Under the pieces are notes generated by a model. The model did no database searches. It was not told where the DNA came from and saw nothing but the letters and a program-made list of their open reading frames with translations. Shown piece by piece: positions 26,176-35,338 of a DNA stretch of 64,000 nt; the stretch's first letter is position 1; each line of letters starts with the position of its first letter. A program made the position numbers and the translations under genes. The stretch lies in assembly GCA_964406945.1 (NCBI GenBank), contig CAYOTO010000002.1, forward strand, positions 93,333 through 157,332, given 5' to 3'. The stretch comes from UBA2266 sp964406945 (GTDB lineage: Bacteria > Planctomycetota > Phycisphaerae > Sedimentisphaerales > Anaerobacaceae).

Positions 26176-28203
26176 CTATTTTCCGGCTTCAGGGGCTGAA
26201 ATGGCCTGATTTCGGTTGGGGCCGTAGAGATTTTCGTGCAGTTTCAGGTTTCCAGCGGCGTTGGTCTGGGCTACGGCGTCGGTCGGCTTGATATGTGGGA
26301 AGATGTTGTGGTGGACGTCGCAGACGTTTCGAGGTTTGCCTCGTATAACTACCGACCTGACGGAAGGGGCCTTGAAGGTGTTGTGGTGGATCAGGATGGT
26401 GTCGCCCGCGACGTCGGTGCCGTCGCGCCTGTCGGCTCCGCCGTGCATGTCGAAGCTGTGGCCGTTGGCGTGCTCGCCGATTACGTTGTAGCGGGCTTCG
26501 TAGCTTGTACCGGGCCGGCCGGTGCCGGCTATATGGTGGCGGCAGTAGTCGAATAGATTCGCCTCGATGAGTGCGTTCGACTGGTCCAGGCAGACGCCGT
26601 AGCCGAGGCCCTGTCGCTGGTTGTGGTGGATATGGTTATGATGGATGTGGGCGTCGGCGGCTCCTTTCTTCAGGAAGACGGCGGCGTGGCTGAAGCCGTA
26701 TAGTTCGCAGTTATCCACTTCGAGGCCGGGGTGCGTCGCGATTATCGCATCAGAGTTGGGGATCGTGTAGTACTTGCCTTCGCGGTGTAGCTGTTGCATC
26801 TGGCTGGTCCGCCGGGTCTGGTCCGGGCCTTTGATTCTCAGGCCCGTTATGCGCACATCCGGCCCTTTGACGGCGAAAATGGGCGACGCGTCGAGATTGT
26901 CTGCGTACAGCAGCGGGCCGGCTGAACCGTCCCGGCCCCTGTTGCCGGCCAGCGTTACTGCCTTGTCGATCGGGATGTTCGTGTGGCCGGTAAGATCGAT
27001 CTCGGTATCGGGTTCGACATATACGATCTGATCGGGCTGGGCCAGTTCGAGAGCGTGGATAAGTTCGGCCGCGGTTTTGACGTGGTAATCGCCTCCAGTG
27101 ACGACATGTTTGTAGCCTGGGCCGCCGCCTATCGGCGAACCGGTGGGATTCGGCTCGGCGCCGAACGCGGCTTGCCCGGGCTTTTCCGGCGGTATTGCGA
27201 CCTTGATTTTTGCCAGATAGATCGCGGCCTTGCCTTCGTGGCTGGAATAGTAACTTACGTACAGCAGGCCGTGATGATACAGCAGGCCCGGATAGCTGTT
27301 ATCGCCGCCGGAAGGGAGCTTCAGCAGAGCGGTCATTTCGGCTTTCCTGACGTCGAGGCGACAGATTGCCGTGTGTGCGCCGTTTTGGTGCACTCTGCCG
27401 GCTGCCAGCCAGGTGTCGCCTGCGATTTTGACGAAGTCCGGGCCGCCGAAGGCCGGAAAACCTCTCAAGTCCCGGAAAGTCCAGGCATTGTATGGGGCAG
27501 CGCTTTGACCCAGGATGGTGGAGCTGAGTTCTTCGCCCGGCCCGGCCCGGCGGATAAGGGCGTAACAGGTGCCGTCGGAATCGAACCGCAGGGTTGTCTC
27601 GTTGGGCCTGCCCTCGGAGAACAATTGCCGGACGTGCGGGCTGTAGGTCAGTCCGTCGTCGCTTCTTAGAAGTGTCAGATGTGGGCTGTTATCCGGCGCC
27701 GGATAGGAAACTCCCCACGCGGTGCCATTGTGCCATGTGACCCGCCACATCCACCTGCCCGGCTCGATTACGATTTCGGGCTGCGTCCATTCGGTGCCGT
27801 CTTTGGAGAAGGCCACGAAAGTGCCGGTTGGGGCGGACTGTCCGTCCTTTGTGCGGGGGGCGGCGCCTCCGATGAGCATGATTCTGTCGTCCGGGGTGAT
27901 TGACAGGTGTGCGTCACGCAGGTCGTACCCGTCCAGTTTTAACGTCGCGCCGTTGCGCCAGTTTTCGGCGTCGGGTGAGTAAATGACCCGGATGCGGCCG
28001 TCGGTCGAAACATGCCCGCGGCCCTGGCGAAACGCGCAGAAAAAGACGCCTTTCCAGGTTAGGTCGGTGAATGCGCTATGTGGCGCATCGTCGGCGATTT
28101 TGTAGCAGTCGATAAGCTCGAGTTGTACCGCCGGCTCGGCGGCAACAGAAACAGTCGCCATCGCGAGAATTAGGGTGAGGACCAGCTTGATGACTCCGTT
28201 CAT
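26176..28203 (-). CDS. Secreted sialidase-like propeller fused to right-handed beta-helix
   Basis: A 675-residue exported protein (signal peptide about 1-22). Residues about 25-330 resemble the sialidase/exo-glycosidase beta-propeller, with repeated segments such as YSPDAENWRNGATL, FSKDGTEWTQPEIV and SDDGLTYSPHV that look like Asp-box blades. After a Pro/Gly-rich linker, residues about 370-660 form a beta-helix of the polysaccharide-lyase type (TGLRIKGPDQ, VDNCELYGFSHAAVF, IHHNHIHHNQRQGLGYG). A strong AGGAAGGAG ribosome site precedes the ATG. It follows the DUF362/SMP-30 gene by 84 bases and is probably cotranscribed. Substrate unknown; polysaccharide handling is an inference from both folds. 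Confidence 0.78.
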   Translation of the reverse strand: MNGVIKLVLTLILAMATVSVAAEPAVQLELIDCYKIADDAPHSAFTDLTWKGVFFCAFRQGRGHVSTDGRIRVIYSPDAENWRNGATLKLDGYDLRDAHLSITPDDRIMLIGGAAPRTKDGQSAPTGTFVAFSKDGTEWTQPEIVIEPGRWMWRVTWHNGTAWGVSYPAPDNSPHLTLLRSDDGLTYSPHVRQLFSEGRPNETTLRFDSDGTCYALIRRAGPGEELSSTILGQSAAPYNAWTFRDLRGFPAFGGPDFVKIAGDTWLAAGRVHQNGAHTAICRLDVRKAEMTALLKLPSGGDNSYPGLLYHHGLLYVSYYSSHEGKAAIYLAKIKVAIPPEKPGQAAFGAEPNPTGSPIGGGPGYKHVVTGGDYHVKTAAELIHALELAQPDQIVYVEPDTEIDLTGHTNIPIDKAVTLAGNRGRDGSAGPLLYADNLDASPIFAVKGPDVRITGLRIKGPDQTRRTSQMQQLHREGKYYTIPNSDAIIATHPGLEVDNCELYGFSHAAVFLKKGAADAHIHHNHIHHNQRQGLGYGVCLDQSNALIEANLFDYCRHHIAGTGRPGTSYEARYNVIGEHANGHSFDMHGGADRRDGTDVAGDTILIHHNTFKAPSVRSVVIRGKPRNVCDVHHNIFPHIKPTDAVAQTNAAGNLKLHENLYGPNRNQAISAPEAGK

Positions 28204-28287
28204 AGGTCTCCTTCCTGTAAATGGTTCGACAGCAACCAGCGCAAACGGCCGCTTTTTGAGTCTTTCCGAACAGCGCTTCCCATGCAG

Positions 28288-30732
28288 CTACTTAACGCCT
28301 TTGACCCTCATCTGCAAGGCGAAGAGCGACTTTTGTGCCGTGATGAAGAGCGTATGCCGGTCTTTGCCGCCGAAAGTCACATTTGCCGTCCAGCCGGCGT
28401 CGATTGGAATATGCTGGATCTTCTCGCCTTCGGGATTAAAGACGGTAACGCCTCGGCCGGTCAGATATATATTGCCTTCGTTGTCGATGGTCATACCGTC
28501 GGAGCCCATCGAGCAGAAGAGCTTTTTGTCGGTTATGGAGCCGTCTTCGTTGATTTTGTACCGGTAAGTCTTTTTGTCCCCGATGTCGGCGACATACAGG
28601 TACTTGCCGTCGGGCGTTCCTATTATTCCGTTTGGCTGAACCAGATCGTCGGTGACTCTGACGAGCCTGTTTCGGTCGGGGCTGAGGTAGTAAACGTGCT
28701 GGCCATCCTGTTCCATGGGGCCTCTGTCCCAGTACGGTCGTTTGTAGAACGGATCGGTGAAGTAGATTCCGCCGTCGGGACGCTCCCAGAGGTCGTTTGG
28801 ACCATTGAGCTTTTTGCCCTTGTAGCCGTTGACCAGGACCGTGTGTTTGCCGTCCATGTCAATCGACCAAAGTTCATTGTTCAGGTCGGCGCAGGCCAGC
28901 AACTTGCCGCGGCGATCGAAGTACAGCCCGTTGGCCCGGCCCGGACTGTCGTGGAAGGTGGAGAGTTTGCCGTCCACGGACCACTTGAGAATCTTGTTGT
29001 TGGGCTGATCTGTGAAATAGACGTTTCCTTCCCTGTCCACGGCGGGGCCTTCGGTGAACTTGAAGCCGTCGGCCAGTTTGACCACTTCGGCGCCCGGGGC
29101 GATGATTGAAGGAGGCTTGTGGGATCCGGCTTTTACCAGTTCTATCCCTTCGCCGGTTCGCAGGTTGCGCGAATACTGCTTCTGCTCGGGGTTGTTCCAG
29201 TGTTCGTGAACGCCCAGGCTTTTGAGCCTGGCGACGTTGCCTTTGTGGTCGGGGTCGTAAAAGGTCCCCGATGGCGGGTTGCCGGCCTGTGCGGCCTCAT
29301 GAAGATAGTCGTCTACGCCGGCATTTCGCGGGAAACTGTCGTACTCGGCGTAAAGAAAGTCGAAGCCCACCGAGTCGATCGCCACCGGGTCCAGCGAGGC
29401 GAATACGCTGGAGGTCCAGTGTCCGTTAAACGGAGAAGTGTTGAACTTGCGTGGCGCGTGATCGCGGGGATGAATGCCGCAGTACAGGGCGTCGATCAGG
29501 TAAAGTAGCGTTTTGCCGCCGAGCTGTGAATGTCCCATGAGGTCAACGAGCGGACGGTAAGTGTCGGTTGTCTTGGCGAATGCCGCCGGGTGCATATTGT
29601 AGTAGCCGTCCGCAACCGGCGTTCGCACCAGCGAGCCGTAGTGGTTCTTGGCACAAAGCGTGACTCCCGCGCCGGTGTGGGCCTTGAGATTGGCGAGATT
29701 GATAATGTAATCGGCGTCCGCCAGGCACTTCGGAAGGTAGTCCTGGTTGGGACTGTCGGGACTGCAGCTCCAGTGGAGAGCAACATCCGAGGCGGCGGTT
29801 CTGGTGCGGCCGAACTTGCCGGCGTGATCGACGAACCTTACGTCCGGGAACTGGGCGGTGATTATTCTGTAGTACTCGTGCGGAATACGGGCGAGGGTGT
29901 CAGTAATGGTGATATCCGACTGCCGCACGTTCGCGTGTGCGGTAAGCTCGCCGAGCAGGGCGTTGATCAACTGGGGATTTGTGTTCATGTAGTCGCGCCA
30001 GTTTTCAAGCTCGTAAGTCTCCGTATTTACCGCCCGTGAAGAACCGATGAACCCGACCAGATTCGCTTTGATGGTGATCTTCTCGCCGCTTTTATATCCG
30101 ACATCGCCCTTGCCGCGGGCCCTGTTGAAGTATTTGAAGAGCCTGTCCCAGGCCTGGGCATCGGATTCTCCGCCGGCAACAGTGCGGATTGTGGAGCGGA
30201 GCATTGCAGCTACTCTGGCCTGATCGGTGTTCTCGGGCTGCCAGTGGTGGCCGTGGTCAGGTCCCTGCCACTTTGTGGCTTGCGGATCGTGAGCCCAGAC
30301 GACTCGTCCCGGGAAAATACCTCTTGCCGTACCGATGGGCTTATTGGCCTCATGTTCGGCGGCGGGTGCGGTCGAATCATTTGTCAAACTGGCGGCTAAA
30401 AAGATGGCGGCTATGCTTGCCGCCGCACAAGTCAGGGCCAGGGCGTAGCGCCTGCGGGTGAAGCTGAGCCTGGCTTTTTTGAATGCCGCAGCCGCGGCGG
30501 TGATGCCGGTGAGCCATATTACGAACCCCGAAGCCAGCGGGAACGCAACACGCTGACATGGGTATGCAGCCCGGGAAGGCTTGGGTATTACGCGGATCAG
30601 AAACCAGATCAGCGAGACCAGGCCCGCTATCGGCAGCAGCCACGCGAGCCAGGGCTTGAATTGACGGTTCACGACCTTTCCGGTTTTGGGGCAGGTTTTC
30701 TTTCTTGCCTTGAATCTATCGAAAATTGACAT
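28288..30732 (-). CDS. Membrane-anchored DUF362 protein fused to SMP-30/gluconolactonase-like propeller
   Basis: An 814-residue protein in three parts. About three hydrophobic helices lie at residues 27-47, 65-85 and 97-117. A DUF362 domain spans about 150-510, with KITIKANLVGF and IINLANLKAHTGAGVTLCAK. An SMP-30/gluconolactonase/LRE-like six-bladed propeller spans about 535-814, with KFTEGPAVDREGNVYFTD, GPNDLWERPDGGIYFTDP and SDGMTIDNEGNIYLTG. DUF362 proteins often carry 4Fe-4S centres, but no such cysteine cluster is visible here. The soluble parts are probably outside the cytoplasm. A GGAGG ribosome site lies 9 bases before the ATG. It is divergent from the nucleoside-hydrolase/GH5 gene. 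Confidence 0.78.
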   Translation of the reverse strand: MSIFDRFKARKKTCPKTGKVVNRQFKPWLAWLLPIAGLVSLIWFLIRVIPKPSRAAYPCQRVAFPLASGFVIWLTGITAAAAAFKKARLSFTRRRYALALTCAAASIAAIFLAASLTNDSTAPAAEHEANKPIGTARGIFPGRVVWAHDPQATKWQGPDHGHHWQPENTDQARVAAMLRSTIRTVAGGESDAQAWDRLFKYFNRARGKGDVGYKSGEKITIKANLVGFIGSSRAVNTETYELENWRDYMNTNPQLINALLGELTAHANVRQSDITITDTLARIPHEYYRIITAQFPDVRFVDHAGKFGRTRTAASDVALHWSCSPDSPNQDYLPKCLADADYIINLANLKAHTGAGVTLCAKNHYGSLVRTPVADGYYNMHPAAFAKTTDTYRPLVDLMGHSQLGGKTLLYLIDALYCGIHPRDHAPRKFNTSPFNGHWTSSVFASLDPVAIDSVGFDFLYAEYDSFPRNAGVDDYLHEAAQAGNPPSGTFYDPDHKGNVARLKSLGVHEHWNNPEQKQYSRNLRTGEGIELVKAGSHKPPSIIAPGAEVVKLADGFKFTEGPAVDREGNVYFTDQPNNKILKWSVDGKLSTFHDSPGRANGLYFDRRGKLLACADLNNELWSIDMDGKHTVLVNGYKGKKLNGPNDLWERPDGGIYFTDPFYKRPYWDRGPMEQDGQHVYYLSPDRNRLVRVTDDLVQPNGIIGTPDGKYLYVADIGDKKTYRYKINEDGSITDKKLFCSMGSDGMTIDNEGNIYLTGRGVTVFNPEGEKIQHIPIDAGWTANVTFGGKDRHTLFITAQKSLFALQMRVKGVK

Positions 30733-30934
30733 GATTGCTTTGCCTCCATGTTATTTGTTGTTTCCAGCAATGCGGCTGTCGTATAACAGCAATGCATTGA
30801 CTTGCCGCCTGCGAGTATACAGTCGGCGGGCCGAAAAGTAAAACCGAAATGGCATAAGGATAGTGGTCGGGCACTGCAGTCGGCGGGGCCGGCTTGCACG
30901 ATTCGCAGGGCCGTCCGCTGATTAAGATAGAGGC

Positions 30935-30963
30935 GTGAAAACCTGTGCCTGCTGGTGTATACT
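30935..30963 (+). promoter_or_regulatory. Possible promoter for the nucleoside hydrolase/GH5 fusion
   Basis: GTGAAA (30935-30940), 17 bases and TATACT (30958-30963) on the plus strand, 43 bases before the ATG. The -35 match is only 4 of 6. Confidence 0.3.
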
Positions 30964-31005
30964 GATGAGAATCTTCCACTGAATCGCTGTTTGAAGGGTT
31001 TTCGC

Positions 31006-32781
31006 ATGATAAACAGATGCGGTGTGGTCATCTTTCTTGCCGTCGCAGGTTCGCTGGGCTTGTGCTGCACGGCATTCGGGGCTTCCTCTAACTCCATCGG
31101 CGGCCGCCAAGCGGTCCCGGTGATCTTCGATACGGATATCGGTACGGACGTGGACGATGCGGGGGCTCTGGCTATACTCCACGTTATGGCGGACCTGCTC
31201 GAAAGCGGACCCGACAGCCACAGTCCGTTGACCGGCACGGAGCTTGTCGCGGCCAAGGTGAAAGAACTGGTCAGCATGGGAGGCAGGTGGCCGAATTCAC
31301 CGAAACAGGAGGGGGAATACAATTTCAGGATGGACGGTCCGGCGGTGCACAAGGTGATAAGTCGCTGGCCCGGCAAGATCGTCTTCACGGGTCTGGGTAA
31401 GGATGTTATGACCGGCGGCCGTCTGGTTGCTCTGGCTCCAAAGGATAATCCCGTGCCGGCGTTCTATCGCAATTTCTTTGAGGCCAACAAGGTACCAAGC
31501 AGGTCAAGCTGGGATTTGATAGCGGTTCTGTATGCGGTTCGGGGCCTGTCCGAATACTTCACGTTGGCCAGCGACGGTAAATGCGTCAGTCGCGAGGATG
31601 GAAGCAACCGCTGGATTGGAGGTGAACCGTCGAAGCACTCGTATCTCTGCTATAAAATGCCGGAAGAGGAGTTGGCCGATGTAATCGAGCAGTTGCTTCT
31701 GGCAGAGCCTGCGAAGAGCCGCATGGTATCGCCTTCAGCCGGTCAGAATGCGGGTGCAATGAGTTACATCGAGGTTTCCGGTGACGGGATTGGTTTTGTC
31801 AGGGCGGCCGATGGGACCGCGTTCACGCCATGGGGTGTCAATTACGACCACGATGAAAACGGTAGGCTGCTTGAGGATTACTGGAACGATGAGTGGTCGA
31901 AGGTGCGGGAGGATTTTCAGGAGATTAAACAACTCGGGGCCAATGTTGTTCGCATTCACCTTCAATTCGGCAAGTTTATTCAAGAAGACGGTAAAGCCAG
32001 AGCGCCGGCTCTCGCGAAGCTGACGGACCTGGTCAAACTTGGCGAGCAGGTCGGTCTGTACCTCGATATCACGGGGCTGGGATGCTATCACAAGCAGGAT
32101 GTTCCCGGCTGGTATGAGAGGCTTTCCGAGAAACAGCGGTGGGATATGCAGGTAAGATTCTGGGGGGCGATTGCAAAAACTTGTGCGTCCAGTCCGGCTG
32201 TTTTTTGTTATGACCTGATGAATGAACCTGTTCTGCCGGGAAATAAGCCGGAGAAGGACTGGCTGCTGGGAGAACTGGGGGGCAAGTATTTCGTTCAGCG
32301 GATCAGTCTCGATCTGGCGGGGCGGTCGAGACAGCAGGTCGCCGAAGCTTGGGTCGATCAACTCACCGCGGCGATTCGAAAGCAAGACGGAAAACATCTG
32401 ATTACAGTGGGAGTAATTCCGTGGGTTCATGTCTTTCCGAAAGCCAAACCTCTGTTCTATTCGGAGCAGGTCGCGAAGAATCTAGACTTCGCCAGTGTCC
32501 ACTTCTATCCCGAGTCGGACAAGATCGACCAGGCCCTGACCGCCCTTAAAGCCTACGACATCGGAAAGCCCCTGGTTATCGAGGAGATGTTCCCGCTCAA
32601 GTGCAGCAGAGAAGAACTCGTCAAGTTCATACTGGCCTCGAGAGAGCACGCCGACGGCTGGATTTCTTTCTACTGGGGCAGGGAGATAGATGAGTATACA
32701 AAAGAGGACGGGATCGCGGGCGCAATCACCAAACAGTGGCTTTTGGAATTCAAACGGCTGGCTTCGAAGATTGCGAAGTAG
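31006..32781 (+). CDS. Truncated nucleoside hydrolase domain fused to GH5-like glycosidase
   Basis: A 591-residue exported protein. After a signal peptide (about 1-25) the inosine-uridine nucleoside hydrolase signature DTDIGTDVDDAGALAIL appears at residues 42-58. The sequence then jumps from HVMAD straight to LLESGPDSHSPLTG, a segment that lies about 100 residues later in ordinary members, so the middle of that domain is missing in frame. The hydrolase C-terminal half is present to about residue 250 (MGGRWPNSPKQEGEYNFRMD). A GH5-like barrel follows, with acid/base Glu407 in DLMNEPVLPG and a candidate nucleophile Glu526 or Glu527 in PLVIEEMF. The hydrolase is probably inactive; the GH5-like part looks complete. 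ATG at 31006 is preferred over 30955 because it begins the signal peptide. Confidence 0.78.
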   Translation: MINRCGVVIFLAVAGSLGLCCTAFGASSNSIGGRQAVPVIFDTDIGTDVDDAGALAILHVMADLLESGPDSHSPLTGTELVAAKVKELVSMGGRWPNSPKQEGEYNFRMDGPAVHKVISRWPGKIVFTGLGKDVMTGGRLVALAPKDNPVPAFYRNFFEANKVPSRSSWDLIAVLYAVRGLSEYFTLASDGKCVSREDGSNRWIGGEPSKHSYLCYKMPEEELADVIEQLLLAEPAKSRMVSPSAGQNAGAMSYIEVSGDGIGFVRAADGTAFTPWGVNYDHDENGRLLEDYWNDEWSKVREDFQEIKQLGANVVRIHLQFGKFIQEDGKARAPALAKLTDLVKLGEQVGLYLDITGLGCYHKQDVPGWYERLSEKQRWDMQVRFWGAIAKTCASSPAVFCYDLMNEPVLPGNKPEKDWLLGELGGKYFVQRISLDLAGRSRQQVAEAWVDQLTAAIRKQDGKHLITVGVIPWVHVFPKAKPLFYSEQVAKNLDFASVHFYPESDKIDQALTALKAYDIGKPLVIEEMFPLKCSREELVKFILASREHADGWISFYWGREIDEYTKEDGIAGAITKQWLLEFKRLASKIAK

Positions 32782-32812
32782 ACGGCAAGAGACAAAGCAA
32801 AGGGGCAATCGA

Positions 32813-33474
32813 ATGTTCAGACCCATTACCCAATGGTTTTTCCGGCTTGCACTGCTCATTTCTGTGATCTTCGCTTTCTGCCATTGTGCTCAGGCTGAGA
32901 CACAAAAGCACGTCTGGGAGAAGGTGGAAATTGTCCTGAAGGCACAGGGCGACTACGAAAATCCGTACATGGAAGTCGATGTCTGGGCGGACACATCTAC
33001 GGCGCCGGCGGCTGGCAGGGCGGCATGTGGAGCGGAGAGGTCGAGCAGGCCTCCAAATACCCGATTTGGGATGTAATTCAATGGGAATCCGGAGCCGATA
33101 TGCCTCATCTGGCGAAATTCATCCTCAGCGAAGGACGCCGGTATATGGATTTGATCCCGATGGTTGACAACCTCAGCCCCAACAAGAGCGGCGACGAAAA
33201 GGGCTGCACGGGATGGGCGTACTGTGCGGGTACCGCGGACAAAAACCTGTATATGCTGTATTTCGAACGGGATTGTCCGGTTGCGAGACTCAGCGGGGCA
33301 AGAGCCGGGGCTGAATACGATGCACATTGGTTCGATCCGCGGCAGGGCAAGTGGATCGATGCCGGAGTACTCAAAGCTGACAGCCGGGGCGCGATTGAAC
33401 TGCCTGAGTTTCCCAAAGGCTCCCGGAAATCGAAAGCGGACTGGGCTTTGAAACTGTTGTTTAAAGACCGTTGA
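32813..33474 (+). pseudogene. Broken DUF5060-type glycoside hydrolase
   Basis: Two frames carry the ends of one gene. The first (from ATG at 32813) encodes a signal peptide and the start of a DUF5060 domain (KHVWEKVEIVLKAQGDYENP). The second frame, entered near 32985, encodes the C-terminal end of a DUF4038/apiosidase-like protein (YGAGGWQGGMWSGEVEQAS, then YMLYFERDCPVARLSGARAG) through to the stop at 33472-33474. About 350 residues expected between them are absent and the two ends are out of frame. This is an internal deletion with a frameshift, real or introduced in assembly. It follows the fused nucleoside hydrolase gene, which has its own internal deletion, by 31 bases. Confidence 0.72.
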
Positions 33475-33766
33475 TAACCGGTCGTTGGGAATCTAAAGTG
33501 GCCATGAGGTTCTTCGCATTATGAATTCTCTGTGAAAAGCCGGCGTTTTTTGTACAAGATACCCGGACTGAGGCCCGAATACTGTTTTGTGAGCATTTGT
33601 GCATACTTTAGCGGCCGATATTGGTCGGATTAACGAGCATTGGCGTAACGAGCCCTGTAATGCAAACTGACGTGGGCCACAGAAGCGTGGGCCGTCTCTT
33701 TGGCATTTGATTCGGCGGGGCTCATACTTAAACTTATTGAAGCAGGGCGGCGTGGCCGGATATAAG

Positions 33767-34420
33767 ATGGAAAGATGCAGCAGCAACTTCAAGCCAGATC
33801 TGGAAGGCTTCGATCTGCCGACTATCGAGAGCGATCCGAGTACTATATTCGGGCTCGATCCTGATCTCAATCTAACCTATTTCAACAAGGCCTGGTTCAG
33901 CTTTGCAGCCGAGAATAACGGTGAACCCGCCATATCGAACAAATTCCCGGTAGGTACACCGCTGGACTCTGCGATCTCAGAACCTCTCAAGCAATTCTAC
34001 AAGCGTATGTTTCGGCGGGTCTTGCAGATAGGGGTAGCCTGGTCGCATGAATACGAATGCTCCAGCGACGAACTTTACCGGTTCTATCGCCAGACGGCCT
34101 ATCCGTTTCATAATCGCAAGGGGCTTATAGTAGTCAACAGCCTGTCGGTTTGCGAACCCGTAAACGAGCAAAACAAAAGCGAGGCATCGGCTGCTTCGGC
34201 CAAATTATATTTCCAGGACAGTGGTTTTGTGACACAATGCGGTCATTGCAGAAGAACTCAGCGGGCTAACGAACCGCGGGTTTGGGACTGGGTTCCCGCT
34301 CTGTTGAAACTGCACGAGAACGTAAGTCATTCGTTATGCCCGGTCTGCTTTGATTACTACTTCAAGCACAATGCCTCACGGCGAAAGCTGATGCAGGAAG
34401 CCGATATTCCAGATAATTGA
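33767..34420 (+). CDS. PAS-like protein with a cysteine-pair zinc site
   Basis: A 217-residue cytoplasmic protein. The N-terminal half looks like a PAS-type sensor fold (PSTIFGLDPDLNLTYFNKAW, then HEYECSSDELYRFYRQTAYP). The C-terminal part has two CxxC pairs, QCGHCRRTQ and SLCPVCFDYYF, similar to the small zinc-like domain found next to PAS domains in response regulators and kinases. No kinase or output domain is attached. The start at ATG 33767 is chosen over a TTG at 33707. It ends 7 bases before tspO, which suggests cotranscription and a possible sensor role for that locus. Confidence 0.62.
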   Translation: MERCSSNFKPDLEGFDLPTIESDPSTIFGLDPDLNLTYFNKAWFSFAAENNGEPAISNKFPVGTPLDSAISEPLKQFYKRMFRRVLQIGVAWSHEYECSSDELYRFYRQTAYPFHNRKGLIVVNSLSVCEPVNEQNKSEASAASAKLYFQDSGFVTQCGHCRRTQRANEPRVWDWVPALLKLHENVSHSLCPVCFDYYFKHNASRRKLMQEADIPDN

Positions 34421-34427
34421 ATGTCAG

Positions 34428-34901
34428 ATGAAGAAGATAGGGCCGATAGCATGTTGGGTTTTTGCCTGTCTCATGGTGGGCGTTCTGGGATCGTATTCGA
34501 CGGGTGGCTCATTGAAGAACTGGTACGCAAATTTGACAAGACCATCGTTCACTCCGCCGGACTGGAGTTTCGGCGTGGTCTGGCCGGTTCTTTACGTCAT
34601 GATGGGCGTTTCTGCCTATCTGGTCTGGAAGAATGGGATCGAACAAAAGCGCGTCAAGATCGCCCTGGCAATTTTCATTCTTCAACTTGTACTCAATGGA
34701 ATATGGGCGCCCATCTTCTTCGGATTGCATTTGATAGGCTGGGCGCTGGTCGAAATAGTGCTGCTTTGGGTGGCGATTGTGGCTACAATTGTCGTGTTCT
34801 GGAGAATTTCCAGGCCCGCCGCACTGCTGCTGATTCCCTACATCCTCTGGGTAAGCTATGCCGTGGCCCTCAACGCGGCATTCTGGGCTTTGAACAAGTA
34901 G
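34428..34901 (+). CDS. tspO: TspO/MBR family tryptophan-rich sensory protein
   Basis: A 157-residue inner-membrane protein with five helices. TspO proteins bind porphyrins and related tetrapyrroles and modulate their export or breakdown. Recognisable features are WYANLTRPSFTPPDWSFGVV and WPVLYVMMGVSAYLVW near the N-terminus, the central LNGIWAPIFFGLH, and the final IPYILWVSYAVALNAAFW. Seven bases separate it from the PAS-like gene. Confidence 0.92.
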   Translation: MKKIGPIACWVFACLMVGVLGSYSTGGSLKNWYANLTRPSFTPPDWSFGVVWPVLYVMMGVSAYLVWKNGIEQKRVKIALAIFILQLVLNGIWAPIFFGLHLIGWALVEIVLLWVAIVATIVVFWRISRPAALLLIPYILWVSYAVALNAAFWALNK

Positions 34902-34932
34902 GTTTGCCGGAACGCTGTGCTAACTAAAACGG

Positions 34933-35289
34933 TCATTTCGGCCTGCTTCGGCTCCTGCGTTTTCTCCGGTCTTTCTGCTTGCGGATCTTTGCCTGTTTCT
35001 TAGCCTCCGGACTCTTGCTGCCCATCGATTGCTCTTCCAGCAACTCGCAAAGTCTCTTACGCGCGTAATAGCGATTGAGCCCCTGCGATCTGCTCTTCTG
35101 CATCTTGACTGTAAGTCCGCTCGGTCGATGAGTCAGATGAACACAGGTCGAACTCTTATTCACCTTCTGACCGCCCGGCCCGCCGCTGCGAACGAACTTC
35201 TCCTCGATATCGCTCTCCGACAGTCCGCACCCGCTCATCCGCTTTTCGAGGTCGGCCGCTTTTCGCTCCGTAACTCCAAAATCAATCAT
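34933..35289 (-). CDS. Class I release-factor-like peptidyl-tRNA hydrolase (ArfB/YaeJ type)
   Basis: A 118-residue protein with the catalytic GGQ loop in RSGGPGGQKVNKSSTCVHL, followed by a highly basic C-terminal tail (KKQAKIRKQKDRRKRRSRSR) that in ArfB enters the mRNA channel of stalled ribosomes. It lacks the codon-recognition domains of full release factors, so ribosome rescue is the expected role. Convergent with tspO, 31 bases between stops. Confidence 0.87.
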   Translation of the reverse strand: MIDFGVTERKAADLEKRMSGCGLSESDIEEKFVRSGGPGGQKVNKSSTCVHLTHRPSGLTVKMQKSRSQGLNRYYARKRLCELLEEQSMGSKSPEAKKQAKIRKQKDRRKRRSRSRPK

Positions 35290-35338
35290 ACAAGCCCGTA
35301 AGTTCGTGAAAATCTCCTACTTGTATCCTCTTTGTTGG

